A program made the position numbers and the translations under genes. A stretch of 64,000 nucleotides of DNA, taken from Anagrus nilaparvatae. Taxonomy: Eukaryota > Arthropoda > Insecta > Hymenoptera > Mymaridae. The stretch covers positions 17,394,001-17,458,000 of the forward strand of contig JAKSXM010000147.1 of the NCBI GenBank assembly GCA_022575985.1, written 5' to 3'. The notes under the pieces are model-generated. The model saw only the letters and a list, made by a program, of their open reading frames with translations, was not told the DNA's origin and ran no database searches. Numbering within the stretch: the first letter of the stretch is position 1; each line of letters opens with the position of its first letter. Shown piece by piece: positions 13,357 to 26,150 of the stretch.

Positions 13357-14705
13357 TCAGTTGTTTAAATAAAAGATTCTCTTCTCTATGAATTCGTTAA
13401 TTATTTCTATTTGTGTTACCTCAACATTAATCAACTTTGGAAGTTTCTTAAATTCTTGCAAAATATTTTTAGAAAATGTACAATTATGCATTATTTTCAT
13501 GTACCGTAGAGTTTTGCAACTCAATACATCTTTAAGAATATTATCTATGAATAATGAATTGTGAGTACCATTATCCAAATCGTAAGAATTTTCAATTGAA
13601 AATTCTTCAATTTCCGTAAGTCTACTAAAGCTACTTACTGTATTTTTTGAACAAAAATGATGAGCAAATGCTAAAACGATATTCTTAATATTAATATTAA
13701 CTTTTTCACTGAATATTTTTAAATATTCATCATCAAAATAAGAAAACTTGCAAGAAATTTTTTTTTAATTTTCAAGTACAGGAAGACATTCAAAAAGAAT
13801 GTCTATATCATCTTCTTGTAAGTATGATATTTCTAAATTTTGAAGATTTTTTGGAAAATATGTTATTAATTTTTCATCGAGTTTTACATTATTTAATTTT
13901 AACGAATTTAAAAGCGCTTGTTTAAAAATAAATTTTGGTATACAATCTGATGATAAGCTTTCATAGCCGCTTAAAGAAATCGATATTGTATGTAAATTAT
14001 TGCAGTTAGTAAGAAAAAGGGCTGAAATAACTTTCTGTAATAAATGCGAATGATCCTGCATTATAAAATGATTTAAATTTTGTAAGTTTGATAAAAAATT
14101 GGAATAGAAAGTTTCACTTTGAATATGACACCAATATATATGTAATTCTTTTATGTTTGCTGATTTTAGGTAATTAAAGCATTCTCCGTCAACAACTAAG
14201 CCTTTAATATTAATGCTTTTTAAATTAGAAGAAGTCTTAAACAAAACGCTTAAATATTCTTCTGTGAATATTACAGGTTCGCCATCTTTTAAAGTCAAAC
14301 GGGTTAAATTTTTACTTACTTGTAAAATATTTGTAAGTAGTAGATCACAATACAAATAATTGCTTGCTTTGTTTAATTTTATTACTAATTCTATTAGATA
14401 TGAAGAACTTAGTTGTAAACATTTGGTCACATAGTTTGTGTATATGGACTTTCGTTCTTCTGAAAAAGGTTCCTGGTTATATTTAAATTTGCGTTTTGGA
14501 TTTATTTCTATACTTTTTATTTGATTCCAACTCATTTTGGAAACCCTATTCCACCTTTTCGAAACGCTTTCTATCTGTAGTTTCTGTTTTTTAGTTAAAA
14601 ATTGAAATATACTGATCAGGCAGTCATCGTTCAGGTCATTTACAGTAATAATATTGTAATAATAAGTCTTGACACATTTTTGAGTTAATCTTCTGTTTTT
14701 TATTG
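13357..14705 (-). pseudogene. F-box / leucine-rich-repeat protein with one in-frame stop
   Basis: Read on the minus strand from a probable splice acceptor (TTTTAG, exon from 14705), the frame is open for about 449 codons except for a TAA at 13765-13767, which sits beside an A-run. The N-terminal part contains NDLNDDCLISIFQFL and SVSKRWN, an F-box (SCF adaptor) signature. It is followed by irregular leucine-rich repeats (NLTRLTL, NLKSINI, NIKELHI, NLHTISI, LLNSLKL, NLQNLEI) typical of FBXL substrate receptors. No ATG is available in this exon before the F-box, so an upstream exon is expected but not found. The stop could be a real nonsense mutation or a homopolymer-associated sequence error; the frame beyond it is preserved. 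Confidence 0.7.
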
Positions 14706-17639
14706 CTAAAATTTAATTAAATTGCATAAAAAGTAAGTTTTTAAATAGTTTACAAAAAAGAGTATATTAAGGACTAAAAAATACTTGAATTTTTAACGTC
14801 TTAGAGCTTCTTGAAGTTGTTATATTTCAAAATAAATTAAAAATAATGATAACGGAATTGAAAAACGCTGCCAAGAGATTGGCACTATGGTTCCTCATTA
14901 ACAATAGCAAAATATTTATAATGGTCTATTTTATCTAATAAAAATTATAATTTGAGATATCAGTATTTCATAAAAAAAAGTTAAATACCGTATTTTAAAA
15001 GAAAAAAAATGTTGCTGTGATTTAATGTCTTTTATTTAACAAATTTTTAGAACAAAAATTTTCAATAAACTAGGTATTACACTTAAAAAAAAAACAATAT
15101 ATATTACAGATTTTTTAATTTTTTTGTTTTATTAATATTGAGAAAAAAATTTTGAAAAAATTAAGTTTCAGGTCCAAAAAATTACTATAAACGATATTTC
15201 TAAAACTAGCACTCTCATAGAAATCAATTAGGTACTACATCCAAAAAGACTTTTTTTAAAAACCGGTTTTTTAGCTTCCTGAGGTCCCAAAACGTGCTTA
15301 TATGCCAAAAAATCAAAAATCAAAATTTCATCTATCACAAAGGTTCCTCTATGAGGAACCAAAACTATGCCAAGTTATTGACACTATGGTTCCTCAAGCA
15401 GTTCGTAGCCAAAGCAATTATGTGATACGAGATATCGAATAAAAACCATATTTTCAGATAACTATTACCTTATAGGATGCAAAAATCGGCACCTTGTGGG
15501 CACAATATGTTAAAAAACAATAAATTGAATTGGTGCGTGAAAAATGAATGAATCGCTAATCGTGAAAGATAAAAAGTAGCCTTAACGTCGTTCTTCCCAG
15601 TACTCGGCATCCGTTAAATGATTTTAAAAAAAGTAAACCAATAGAAAATAAATAAATAATTTACCATAAACTAAAGAATAATACAAATAATATTATTAAA
15701 GTTTGTACTTTGAGTAATAGTATTAGTACGCGCGCTGTATATAATAAACAAACAATATGGAGTCCCGTCTGCTAAAACTGCGTTATAAAATTTTCTTCTT
15801 TTAATTACGCGAAATTTTCCACGTATACCTCATATTCGGAAAGTACCAATAAATTTTTTAAGCTTCGAACTTTTAACTTATTGCTATCTCTATTGGGAAT
15901 TTCGCGATTTGGTAGCAAAAATTATTTTAACTTCCGGAATTTTCCCCATAAGACTAATATTTATATTTACTTATCTTTGTACAAGCCTAATTTTGATTAA
16001 TAAATTTAAAAAATAATATTTTATTAAATTCCAAAAATAGACACACATTTTTAGTTAAAGATAAAAAAAATAATACTAAGAAAATTATTGTATTTTTTAT
16101 TTACAAATATAATTAATTATAATTATAAAAAGAAAAAATTTTATTCATAATTAAGTATTTTTAAAGATAATAAAAAAATCGCGAGCGTATGCGACAGAAG
16201 AACTTCTTGCATGCCTAAAACCCTAATTAAAGATGGAAAAATAATTAAAGATTGAATAATAAAATTTAATAAATTTGTTTTCAATTTTTGTTAAATTTAT
16301 GGGTATTTAATCAATTTAACCCCTCCCCCCCATCTCATAAAAGAGTCAAGAAATTTCATTTTATTTAAAATACGAATCATTTTCATATACAAAATTAAAA
16401 AAGAGCTCTCGAGCAAAAACTTAGCTTAAGGTCTTAAGAGCGTTAGGATTTTGCCTATCAGCATCCTTGTCTTACTCATGTAAAAAAATACGGATTGCAA
16501 CTTTAAATAAATAAAAATTTTTTCACTAATACTTAATTATTACTATTCAAAGCATAAAAACGAATTTTACTAACTTAATTTTGGTATTAAATAAATTATT
16601 TATTATTTAAATAATATTATTTAATTATTTATAAAGAAAATAAATAAATATAAAAATTTAATAAATGACTCTACCTCAATAGCAGAATAAACGTTGATTT
16701 TTTATACATTTTTTTAAGTAAAACCATAAAAAATGACGGTCGATTGTAAATTTTAAGGTCTCTTTTTATTTATTAGGACTTTATTTATCAACTCATAAAA
16801 AAAAATATCTAAGTTTTGTATTTTAAATGCTTTTTTTCATTTTTTAAAAATCCCCATAAGAGCCTGTGTTAATTTATTTTTTATTTATTTGTTTTCTCAA
16901 AAACTATTCGGTCAATTATAAAAAAAAAATACGTGTAATATTAAATTATATTTACTTTACTTTCTCCAAGTTTTAGCATTTTTTTTGCATTTTAATTCTA
17001 CCGCTCTTAAGACCTTAAAAGATATTGAACTATTCTTAACTTTTATTCTAAAAATTCAAGTATTTTTATATTATTAGCAATAATATTAATATTATTTATA
17101 GTTACCTAATAGTATCTTCCAAAAAGTTTTTATTAGTAGGTTTAAAATATCTAAGTTAAACACAATATTTTATTCTCAAAAAAAATTCATAAATGAGTTT
17201 GTTTGTTAGAGAACTCTTATCACCACACTTTTTTTTCAACGGAAACAATTTTCTTGTTCTTTGAATGCAGAAAGGAAAATTGAAATGTATATTTTTTTTA
17301 ACGGCTTGTAGGTTTCAAGCGCCCAAACATTAATGACTGAAATTCGTCGAAATTTTTGTTTTAAAAATTCATTAATGCATGTCATTACAGTGGGGACGGG
17401 GATTAAAGTTTTTCTTTGATCACCAAATAATCAGCTTTTAAAATAATCCAGTATGCTAGACATTGCTTGGTCATCAAAATTAAAATTATGCCGACAATGT
17501 CTAACAGACCGGCAGACAGATTTTGTCTTCATGGGTGGTATCTTCATAATTTTTTTATTTTCCAATTTTCAGAAAAAAAGTGCTATTTTAACTAATCTCA
17601 ATCAGATTTTAAGTTAAAAAAAAAAAAATTTTGCTATAA
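14706..17639. other. Intergenic DNA with short dispersed repeats
   Basis: I see no gene. The phrase CACTATGGTTCCTCA occurs at about 14882 and 15381, with a complementary TGAGGAACCAAAACTATGCC at 15352-15371. A partial family-A MITE lies near 15985-16290. The remainder is AT-rich low complexity. Confidence 0.4.
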
Positions 17640-17905
17640 TGGGGTCTTTTCCGGGAGATATTTTCAGAACACCCTTAAATTTGCAAAAAATACCCCCAAA
17701 AAGGGGTTTTATTAATATATAAGCAAACTCAGTTTCTATAGATTTAGCCAAGAATTGGTTTAGAGTTTTATGGAACGCTTATCAAGAATTCGAGGTAATT
17801 TTTTATGAATGATTAATATTTCACCCTTAAATTAGCAAAAATTACTCCTAAGAGAAAGTATTTTTGTTATTTTCGCTCTTTGAGCGACCAGATTTTTCCC
17901 CTTGT
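17640..17905 (-). repeat. Family B repeat, inverted copy
   Basis: This is the reverse complement of the right part of the 2641-3090 copy: it begins GCTATAATGGGGTCTTTTCC and runs through CACCCTTAAATTTGC, GAATTCGAGGTAATTTTTTA and TTTGAGCGACCAG. It has no coding content. Confidence 0.65.
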
Positions 17906-18589
17906 GGAAAAAATAGATATTTTAATTAGAAAAGAACAGTATTTTTTTTTGGGACGCAATATCTATTTTTTTGCTTTTTTTCTGTCTTGAAAAATTGTTA
18001 TTTTACTTAATTATATAAGACTTACTTTTTTGAAAACGGGCTCGTAGTATACTATTTCGACCCGCTAGTAAAAAAATGTAATTTTGTGGTCAGTGGCTCG
18101 AAAACCCAAACTTTGTGGCCGCTGTGCGTTCACGAAAGATGTGTTTTCACACCACTAACGCAGAAAAATCTTAAACTACCCTCGGCCATAAGCAAAGAAT
18201 GACCTAACTCGCAGTTAAATGGTTTCTTGCAAAAGTCTATTTTGACAAATTTTGACAAGCTAGTAAGAAAAATAATTTAAATTGAAACCAAAAGTTACTT
18301 ATAACTTTAAATTTATTTATAATCTTTATTACATGTACCTTAATTGTTAAATAAATGAAATTGCTTTGTGATATACATATATACAGAAGTGAATAAATTA
18401 TCAATAATTTGAAATTATAGATATTAATTTTTAAACTATCCTGAATAGGTTTAAAAATTTAATAAATGCTGATAAATCTTGAAATATTATTTTGCAAAAT
18501 TTTTAAACAACTGTAGGTATTATATTATAATAATTATAGCACAACGATTTCTTGAACAATATAATAATCTTATATTTCAAAGATATATG

Positions 18590-18657
18590 TAAAGGCAATT
18601 TCATGCCATTAATAAAAGATATTTTTTTAATGAAATGAATGGCATGAAATTGCCTAT
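18590..18657. repeat. Short palindrome
   Basis: AGGCAATTTCATGCCATT at 18594-18611 pairs with AATGGCATGAAATTGCCT at 18638-18655 around a ~26-nt AT-rich loop. It lies just downstream of the stop of the RING-like gene, so it could be a transcript-end hairpin or a tiny MITE. Confidence 0.6.
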
Positions 18658-18684
18658 ATTTAAAATCCTGCGAAAAATTGAACT

Positions 18685-21600
18685 TTAGTTACAGATAGAG
18701 TCAGCAAATTTTAAGTCCTCACTTCCATACACCATCAACTCTGATAATGAGAATTTGTTTATCACATGAAGGTCACAACACGGGCAGGTTATGTTCCTCT
18801 TCGCATCCCCAAATTTCTCCTCAAATTCTTCAAATCTTTGATACGCGCATTTGTAGCACGTTACACCGTGGTATAATCTGAAGGGGTTGTCAACTTCATG
18901 CGCTTTCCACACAAAAAAGATACGCGTTTTATTATTTTCTACTCTTGGTCTTGAGCACAGCATACATTTTTCAAGGTCTGCAAATTTTATAATTGTCTAT
19001 ATGAGTATCAATTTTATAGATGTTTTTATCTTAGTATAAATTGAATTAATTAATTAGAAAGTTGGTATTGTGTGAAGCTTTTGCATATGTTTTCAAATAT
19101 TTTTATAAGGGGCTATTGATATATTACGTAATAGCTATTTGTTAAACAAGGGATGAAAAGTAGATTTATGCTTTCCATGCATTTGCAGACAGCATGGAAA
19201 GTAAAAAATCTACTTTTTATCCCGTGATCTAACACACAGTTTTTCATTAAAAGCGTTAGAAAGAACGCTTGCCGTGCAGAAAAACGATTCTTTCTAACGC
19301 GTGTAATGAAAAACAATTATCGGGGTTTTATCGGGGAGTTAATCCCCCTCCAACTTTTTAGCCTTACGTAATGTATGGATAGCACCTAATTAAAAATTAG
19401 AAATTCAGAAAATTTTTAAACGAAAAATTTCAGAAAAATGCTGTCATGAATGTACATATGTAATTATAGCAAGTGATTGTACTTACATCTTACATATTTA
19501 CCAACGTATTCGTCGGAATAATTTGATGAAGCATTGCTGCTACTATCGCTGTCGTACATAAGTCTCTGCTCGAAATCTTGATCAAATAATTCTTTGGCAC
19601 TTGCAAATGTTGGTTTTTCACCTAAGCAATCTGTCGCATCAGGAAATTTTTCCAAGGCAGCTGTCAGAAAATCGTCCACATTGTATGGACTATCCATAAA
19701 ATAAGCCGCCTCATTTGCTACATGAAAAGTTATGTCCTCCCAACAATAAGTACCATCTTCTTTTATTCGCGCTTTAAAAGGTGTCATAATTCTAAAGCTC
19801 TCATCAACAATCTAGAAAAAAGTAAGCCAATAACTACTTAAAATTTGTAATTCTAAATTATAAAAATGTGTATTGAATGAATTCGTTTGACAAATAAATG
19901 ATCGATTTGTAGTAAAATCAAAATTTATTTAATTTTCAGCCAAATACGACTAAATATAGCTTTAGGAGTACATTTACGTTTGTAATACACAATATTAACC
20001 GTTATTTTCCATTTTTAATATTACAGTGAAAATTGTATAATTCGAAATTAACGGGACCAGGCTCTCGTTTCGAATTATAGAAGTTTTCGAATTATACTAG
20101 TTTTTTATAATTCGATAAATTTCAAATTAAAATAATTAAACATAATTTTTCGAGTATTTGATAATTAAATAGTTAAAAAAACTAATGTTTAAAATTCATT
20201 TAAAAAAATTTTGAAAAGGGGTATTTTTTTCTTATTTTTAAGGTAAAAACACATGTTTATTTTCTAATTTTAATAAAATATCATTTTTTTAAAATATTTA
20301 ATAAAATTAGGCTTGTTTTAAAGAGAAAAATTTTCTGATTCAGTGCGAATTCGATTTTTAAAAAACGATTAATTACATCAGGAGCTATTGATAATTAAAG
20401 TTTATAAAAATAAAATTTTTTTTGAATATAATAATAATAGTCAAAAATATAAATTCTATTATACTTGAATATATTATTTACTTTTGTTTTAATTTTCTTT
20501 TTTTTTGAATCGTATTTGTTTTTGATTACATTATTAAGAAAAAATTTCAATTTGATAAACTTTAATTGTCAATTGCTCCTGATATATTTAATTGCTTTAA
20601 ATCAAATAAATAATTTTTCTCTTTCAATCAAGCCTAATTTTGATTAAAAAATGTAAAAAATGATATTTTATTAAAATTAGAAATTTTTTTTGAGATATAT
20701 TAAACCCTTTTTTGTCAGAAATTACGAATTTGGCAACAATTTGATAATTCGACATTTGTAGTCAAAAATGGCCATTTGGTGAATTGGCTACATTGATGAG
20801 GAAACTAGTGATAAAAAATTGCGGTTTACGGCGTTTGAAAATTGGTAATTTTCAGCCAAAAATGACCATTTGGTTAATTGGCTATAGTGATGAGAGACTT
20901 AGTGATAATAAATTGCGGTTTACGGTTTATGAAAGTTTACACTTAAACCAAAAATATGAGAACAACCAGAAGAGTTTTGGTTAACTTGCGATGTTTTGGC
21001 GTTTCATTAAAAATTGCCAAAGTAAAATATTTCTATAAAAAATATTTTTTGAATAACAAAATATAAATGAATTAGCAGGCGTGAGGGAAATTGTGCTATT
21101 TATTTTAAATGTAAATATACTTACAATATACTTAATAATATACAAATAAATAAATTTTCTAATTAATAATATATTTTAGTTATAGAAATTTTTTACTTAA
21201 TTTTTTTTTAATTTATACTTGTAATAATTTTTTTATTTATAAACATTTTTAATAATTAATTATTAAAATTAAAGAATATAATACCGACTTCTTTGTACTT
21301 TAATCTTATTTTTATTCATTCGAAAATAACTGACCAAATCGTGTAAAAAAATTGAACATTTCTAACCAATTCATGAAATGGTCAAAAAGCTTAGCTTTTG
21401 GAATCAATCACACGTTTGGGATACAACATATATAATAATCTACACTTCTCTCTCAAAAATTGAAAAAAAGAGAGCCAAAGAAATAAAGAAATTTTATTTT
21501 TAATTAGGATTCCAGAGGATTAAAATTATGCTAATTGCTATTGTATTATACGTTAACAATACTTTTAATAATACTGCAGTTATCATGCTCATACTTAAGT

Positions 21601-22468
21601 GTCGCGACAGTCCTGTCTCCTAGAAAATCCTGATATTTATAATTATGTAAAATCTTCTTGTATTGCATTGTTTTTTTTTTTTTTTTTTTTTTGTAAGAAC
21701 TGCCCAAAAAAAAATGCAAAAACCGCAGTTGCCCAATTTCAAATTCAGAATTGCCCATTGCAACTTTGAATCTGCCCAATTTCGCCCCAACTGTCCATTA
21801 AAATAATCTCTGATTTTTAGTCCCTAATTCTAAATTATTTTATTAAATTATTTTATTTCCCTTAACTTGAATTATTCCTAGTTGCAAACATGAATTATTT
21901 TAAGTTTCTAAATCAAACGTTCTTTTAAATCAATTCACTCTTCCTTCTTTAGGGGCTATCCATATATTACGTAAGACAATTTTAAGGGAGTTTTGACCCC
22001 CCCACTCCCCATTGGAAGGAAAAATAAGATAAAAAATAAAATATGTTAATATTGTGTATTACAAACGTAAACGAGCTTCTAAAGCTATATTTAGTATGTG
22101 GCTTTAAAATCGATAAATTCCTTAAATTAATTCAAATAAATTTTGATTTTACTAAACATGTAATAATATTACTACGAAATCGTAAAATTACTACTAGCAG
22201 CAATGTTACTACAAATTGTAGTGAATTTACTATTTTTGTAGTAATAATATATTACTAAATCGTAGTAAAATTACTAAACGGTAGTAATGTTCATTATTTT
22301 TTTCTGTGTGAAATGTGTAAGTTTTTATGGAATAAAACCCAATGGTTCATCCACGTACAATAAAATTTATCGATTAAAATGGTGACATCCCAAAAATATA
22401 AAAATATTTAAAAATCTTACCTCTCTTACATGCATTTTTTTTTCACTTTCTTCAAGATAAAACTTCAT
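18685..22468 (-). CDS. RING-like zinc-finger protein, 3 exons, 221 aa
   Basis: The inferred minus-strand exons are 22468-22421, 19811-19487 and 18977-18685 (48 + 325 + 293 nt). Donors are GTAAGA and GTAAGT and acceptors are CTAG and GCAG; phases agree and the total of 666 nt is exactly 221 codons plus stop. The start ATG is at 22468-22466. The middle exon is acidic with a Ser/Asp-rich run before the finger. The last exon has CMLC, then H and CYKC, then CPCC, a Cys/His spacing compatible with a RING or related treble-clef finger and hence possibly an E3 ligase; the exact family is not recognised. The 2.6-kb first intron carries a family-A MITE and the second carries another dispersed repeat. 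Confidence 0.65.
20255..20690. repeat. Family A MITE, copy 2, within intron 1 of the RING-like gene
   Basis: The halves pair: TTTCTAATTTTAATAAAATATC on the left and its complement on the right near 20660-20682. Inner landmarks are TCAGGAGCTATTGATAATTA and AATTGTCAATTGCTCCTGA. It matches the copy at 1089-1490 in layout and sequence. Confidence 0.6.
20691..22420 (-). other. Rest of intron 1 of the RING-like gene
   Basis: It contains a direct duplication around 20773-20930 (ATGGCCATTTGGTGAATTGG and ATGACCATTTGGTTAATTGG, each followed by AAATTGCGGTTTACGG), a T17-18 run near 21670, and short TTACTA..GTAGTAA repeats at 22160-22290. I see no gene. Confidence 0.4.
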
Positions 22469-22804
22469 TTTTTACTTTTAAAACTCTGTAAAATGTTTTT
22501 CAAGAAGTGATAAAAAATCCTTAACAGCTTTCCAAGTTGTTCTTGTGCACAAGTTATGCTAACTGAGTGAACATTAAATTCAAATACTCAAATAACTATA
22601 GTAACAATAGAAATATTTATTATGCGTAACCACGTGTTTAAAAATAACATGTAGGATGGAAAATAAGTGTACACAAGAGAGGGAGGATGTCCAATAAGGA
22701 ACTTTAGAAAAACGCGTTTTCTCCCCTCTGAAAAGGAGAGACCTGAACATTTGGTAGATCTGACATTTGGAATACCAAATTACAATTAGTTCTGGATAAC
22801 TTAA

Positions 22805-23152
22805 CCCATTAGCGCTGGCGCGACCAAACCACTGATGCTCGGATTCTCGCTTAGAAAACGGGTAAAAAATAATTTTTTTTTAACTAAAAGTTTTCCTTTA
22901 CTAAAAAGGACTTGCTTAACAAGATTCCGGGGTCAGATTTTTAATTTTGTATCAATAATCGATTTTTTGTCTTTTTTGAGGCTGCCATATTTAATTAACG
23001 GTTAATAATATTAAAAATCTGACCCCAGAATCTTGTAAAGCAAGTCCTTTTTAGTACAGGAAGACTTTAAGTTTAAAAAGAAATCATTTTTTTACCCGTT
23101 TTATAAGCAAAAATCCGAGCGTCAGTGGCATGGTCGCGCCGGCGCTAATGGG
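22805..23152. mobile_element. piggyBac-type MITE with TTAA target duplication
   Basis: A 348-bp near-palindrome bounded by TTAA at 22801-22804 and 23153-23156. The ends read CCCATTAGCGCTGGCGCGACC and its near-complement GGTCGCGCCGGCGCTAATGGG. TTAA duplication with CCC..GGG termini is the piggyBac superfamily signature. The arms extend inward over 130 bp (AAAAGGACTTGCTTAACAAG pairing with CTTGTAAAGCAAGTCCTTTT). It is non-autonomous, with no ORF. Confidence 0.8.
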
Positions 23153-23156
23153 TTAA

Positions 23157-24849
23157 TATGTTGAAAAACGACTCAAGATATCTTCCGTTCGTTCCAACGC
23201 GCCTTCTGGGCCTAGAAACGCAGGGCTCAATGTTAAAAAATAGGGTTTTTTGGTAATTTTCAAAATATCTCAGCAATCTCGCAAGTTAACAAAAATATTT
23301 CTGGTTGGTCTTATTTTTTTTTATTAGTGCCACCCTTCATTTAAAAAACTTTCTACTTTATGCTTCATTTTTAACTGTATACTTTATTTTTGGATAAGAA
23401 AATTTTTAGACACAAATTTGCGAAAATATTTGCTTGGAATAAGAAACATTTATAAATAAACCATTTCCAAAAACTATAACTTGCTTTCACAAAAATAAGT
23501 TATTTAGTCCAAAAAAGTATTTTAATAGTTATGGAATTTTTGACCAAAAAACTTAACAATTGTTTTTAACCATTTTTAACAAATATTTAAAAACAAAAAA
23601 GAATTGAGTATTTAATAAAGAATTTCTTAAAATTAAAAGTATCTTGTAATAAAATTATATAAAATTAAAAGTATCGTGTAATAAAATTAGATATAAAAAA
23701 TGAAAGCGTTTTTCTAAAAAATTAGAGACAAAAATTTTATGAAAAATATTGGTAATTATGAGATTCGAAATATGGACTAATAATTTTAGTTAAAATAGCT
23801 GGCATCGTTGATAATAATTGATTCAGGCAAAATATTAGAAAGACCCTTTCCCTTTAATAAAATTCATGACTATAGGAAATTTTATATTTTACTAAAATAC
23901 AGTCTAGACTTTCAAATACATAACACATTCCTGAAAAAAATTTTAAAGGATTAATAAACAAAACATAAATATTTTTACTTTGTTTTAAATATAACGCCCC
24001 TCTCTAAATCAGGTTCATACTCTTTTACAACAATTACAATTAAACCAAAGGATACTGTATAATTTCCTACATTTTTTTCCGTGTTCAACACATATAGTTT
24101 TTCATTAAAAGCGAAAAAAAGATCGCCCGAAAGTAAGAAAGTAGATTTTTTTTGCAGCGTATAATGAAAAAACAAGAACTACCGTGCAAACTTTTTTTTG
24201 AATGTAACAAATGCGAGAAATTGAGCAATAACAAAAAGTTAAGTATTGTTTTAAAAAACAAAAATATTGCTAATTTTTTGCCTATTTTTTATGATATACT
24301 GTTCATTTCTCAAAACTGGTCATCCAAAAATGGAAACCTTCAAATCTGTTTCAGTGACCAAAAATACATACGTTTTACTAAGGTGGTTGCATTCTCGTCC
24401 TGATAAAACTTTTGGATGCATTTAACATTGCTGGCGCCTTGACTAATAAATGGTTTGCCTATTAATTTTTTTATTAGTTTAAAATATAGCAGAATTATTA
24501 ATATACTTTATTATTTTTTATTACATTTTACTTAATTGCATAAGGACACATTGTATATTATTTTAATGATGCTATATATATTATAAACTATAGATCCGAC
24601 ATTTAAATAAAATAATAATATATCTTAAGGATTAAATTTAAAGCCTTTGAATATATTGTTATGTAAATGTACTTAAGAAAAACGAGTAGAAAATATATAA
24701 TCAATATAAATAATTATTTGTATCAAATTATTGTGTTATTTTATAATTATATAATTATTCAAAAAAAATGTTTTAAAAAATCTTTCTGTTTAATAAAGAG
24801 TTTGTACGAAGTTTGTATTTAAAAAAAAAAGAATATAAATCAAATTGAT
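23157..24849. other. Intergenic AT-rich DNA
   Basis: The region holds a dispersed TTTCCGTGTTCAACACATATAG box near 24080, shared with 3140 and 19215. I see no supportable gene. Confidence 0.4.
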
Positions 24850-25085
24850 ATAAGAAACCTTATTTACTTCTGTACCGACAGCAGAATAAAATCTATATCC
24901 TACACTACCTACATATATATTTAAAAAAAGATTATAATTATGTGGATATAGCTTATAGAGTACTTTCTCTCCGCTTTTTCATTTAATTCCGTACGCGGCG
25001 CTCCATTACGGTTAGCGAGGTTAGTAATTTGCAGTTGGGAACTTTGTCACCCTCCCATCGCAATATGAAAATAAGTGCGATTCTT
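24850..25085 (-). repeat. LTR-like fragment of a BEL/Pao element
   Basis: On the minus strand it reads GGGAGGGTGACAAAGTTCCC and CTGCTGTCGGTACAGAAGTAA, matching the fragment at 120-335. It directly follows the truncated gag on the same strand, as expected if an internal deletion joined gag to the downstream LTR. Confidence 0.5.
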
Positions 25086-25091
25086 TACAAA

Positions 25092-26150
25092 TTATACAGC
25101 CATTAGTGCTGTTTCTGATTCAGGTTTACCTTCACCATGAATTTTATTTGAATTACTAACAATATTAAAAGAAGATGATTTATTTGATTTATTAAAATTT
25201 GAATTGCCAAAATTAGAATTATTATTTTTTTTATAAGAATCTTCTAAAGATTCCAAAATAATTATTTGACTTTCAATAAATTTTTCCATTTCAGCAAAAG
25301 AAGGGGGATCCTTAGAATTCGTCAAGGTATCTAAATATTTTTCCCATTGTTTACGAGTTTGAGGATCAAACAAATTTACAGTATGAAATACTAAGAAATC
25401 ATCCCAATGTTTGGTTTCACGTTTAAGTAATGATAGTGCTTGAATGGGAGTTATTATACCAGTTAAAATACGTTTTAATTCAAATGAAGATTCCTTTTTC
25501 ATAGGAGTCAAATTAAAAATTTTACTAAGATGAGAAGAAACTAGTCTCCTTTTATTATCATATTTATCAACAAGTTTTTGCCAAACAATTTCAAAATTTT
25601 CACCTGTGATAGGATATGATATAACCAATTGTAAAGGTTCACCCTCTAAGCTGGTTATTAGATAATGTAATTTTTATACTTTAGATAAATTAATTTTATC
25701 ACCAACTAGTGTACTGAATAAATCTTTAAAATGTTCCCATTGAGTGTAATCACCTTTAAATTTAGGAACTGATATTCTGGGTAACCTTTCAGAATCCTCT
25801 GAACTTATAAAAGATTCATTACGCATTGTTGAATTGTGAGTAATATGAGTAGAATTTACGTTTTCAGAATGCTTAGCAATATATTCATTAAATAAACTTT
25901 TATTTTTTAAATAATTTTGCTCTACTCTTGAAAAAAAATCCTGTTTAATATAATTAGTTTTTTTACTATTGGGTAATTTTAAAATTTCATAATAATTATT
26001 CTTATAATGTATCCACAATTCGTTTAAATTTTCAAGTCTAGTTTTAGAAGTGAAAATATTTTTTTCATCATCAGTTTCAAATTTATTGTATGAATTTTCT
26101 ATTCTCTGAGAAATAGAATCTTGCTCTTCGTATAGGGAATGATTAGCCAT
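25092..26150 (-). pseudogene. BEL/Pao retrotransposon gag (DUF1759-type), truncated
   Basis: Two open stretches (26150-25674 and 25628-25092) lie in one frame and are separated by a single TAA at 25676-25674. Recognisable BEL/Pao Gag landmarks are LPRISVPKFKGDYTQWEHF with FKDLFSTLV, then YPITGENFEIVWQKLVDKYD and NKRRLVSSHLSKIF, and HWDDFLVFHTV. The usual zinc knuckle, protease, reverse transcriptase and integrase are absent; the frame ends at 25092 and LTR-like sequence follows immediately. This is a dead copy with a large internal deletion. Confidence 0.8.
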
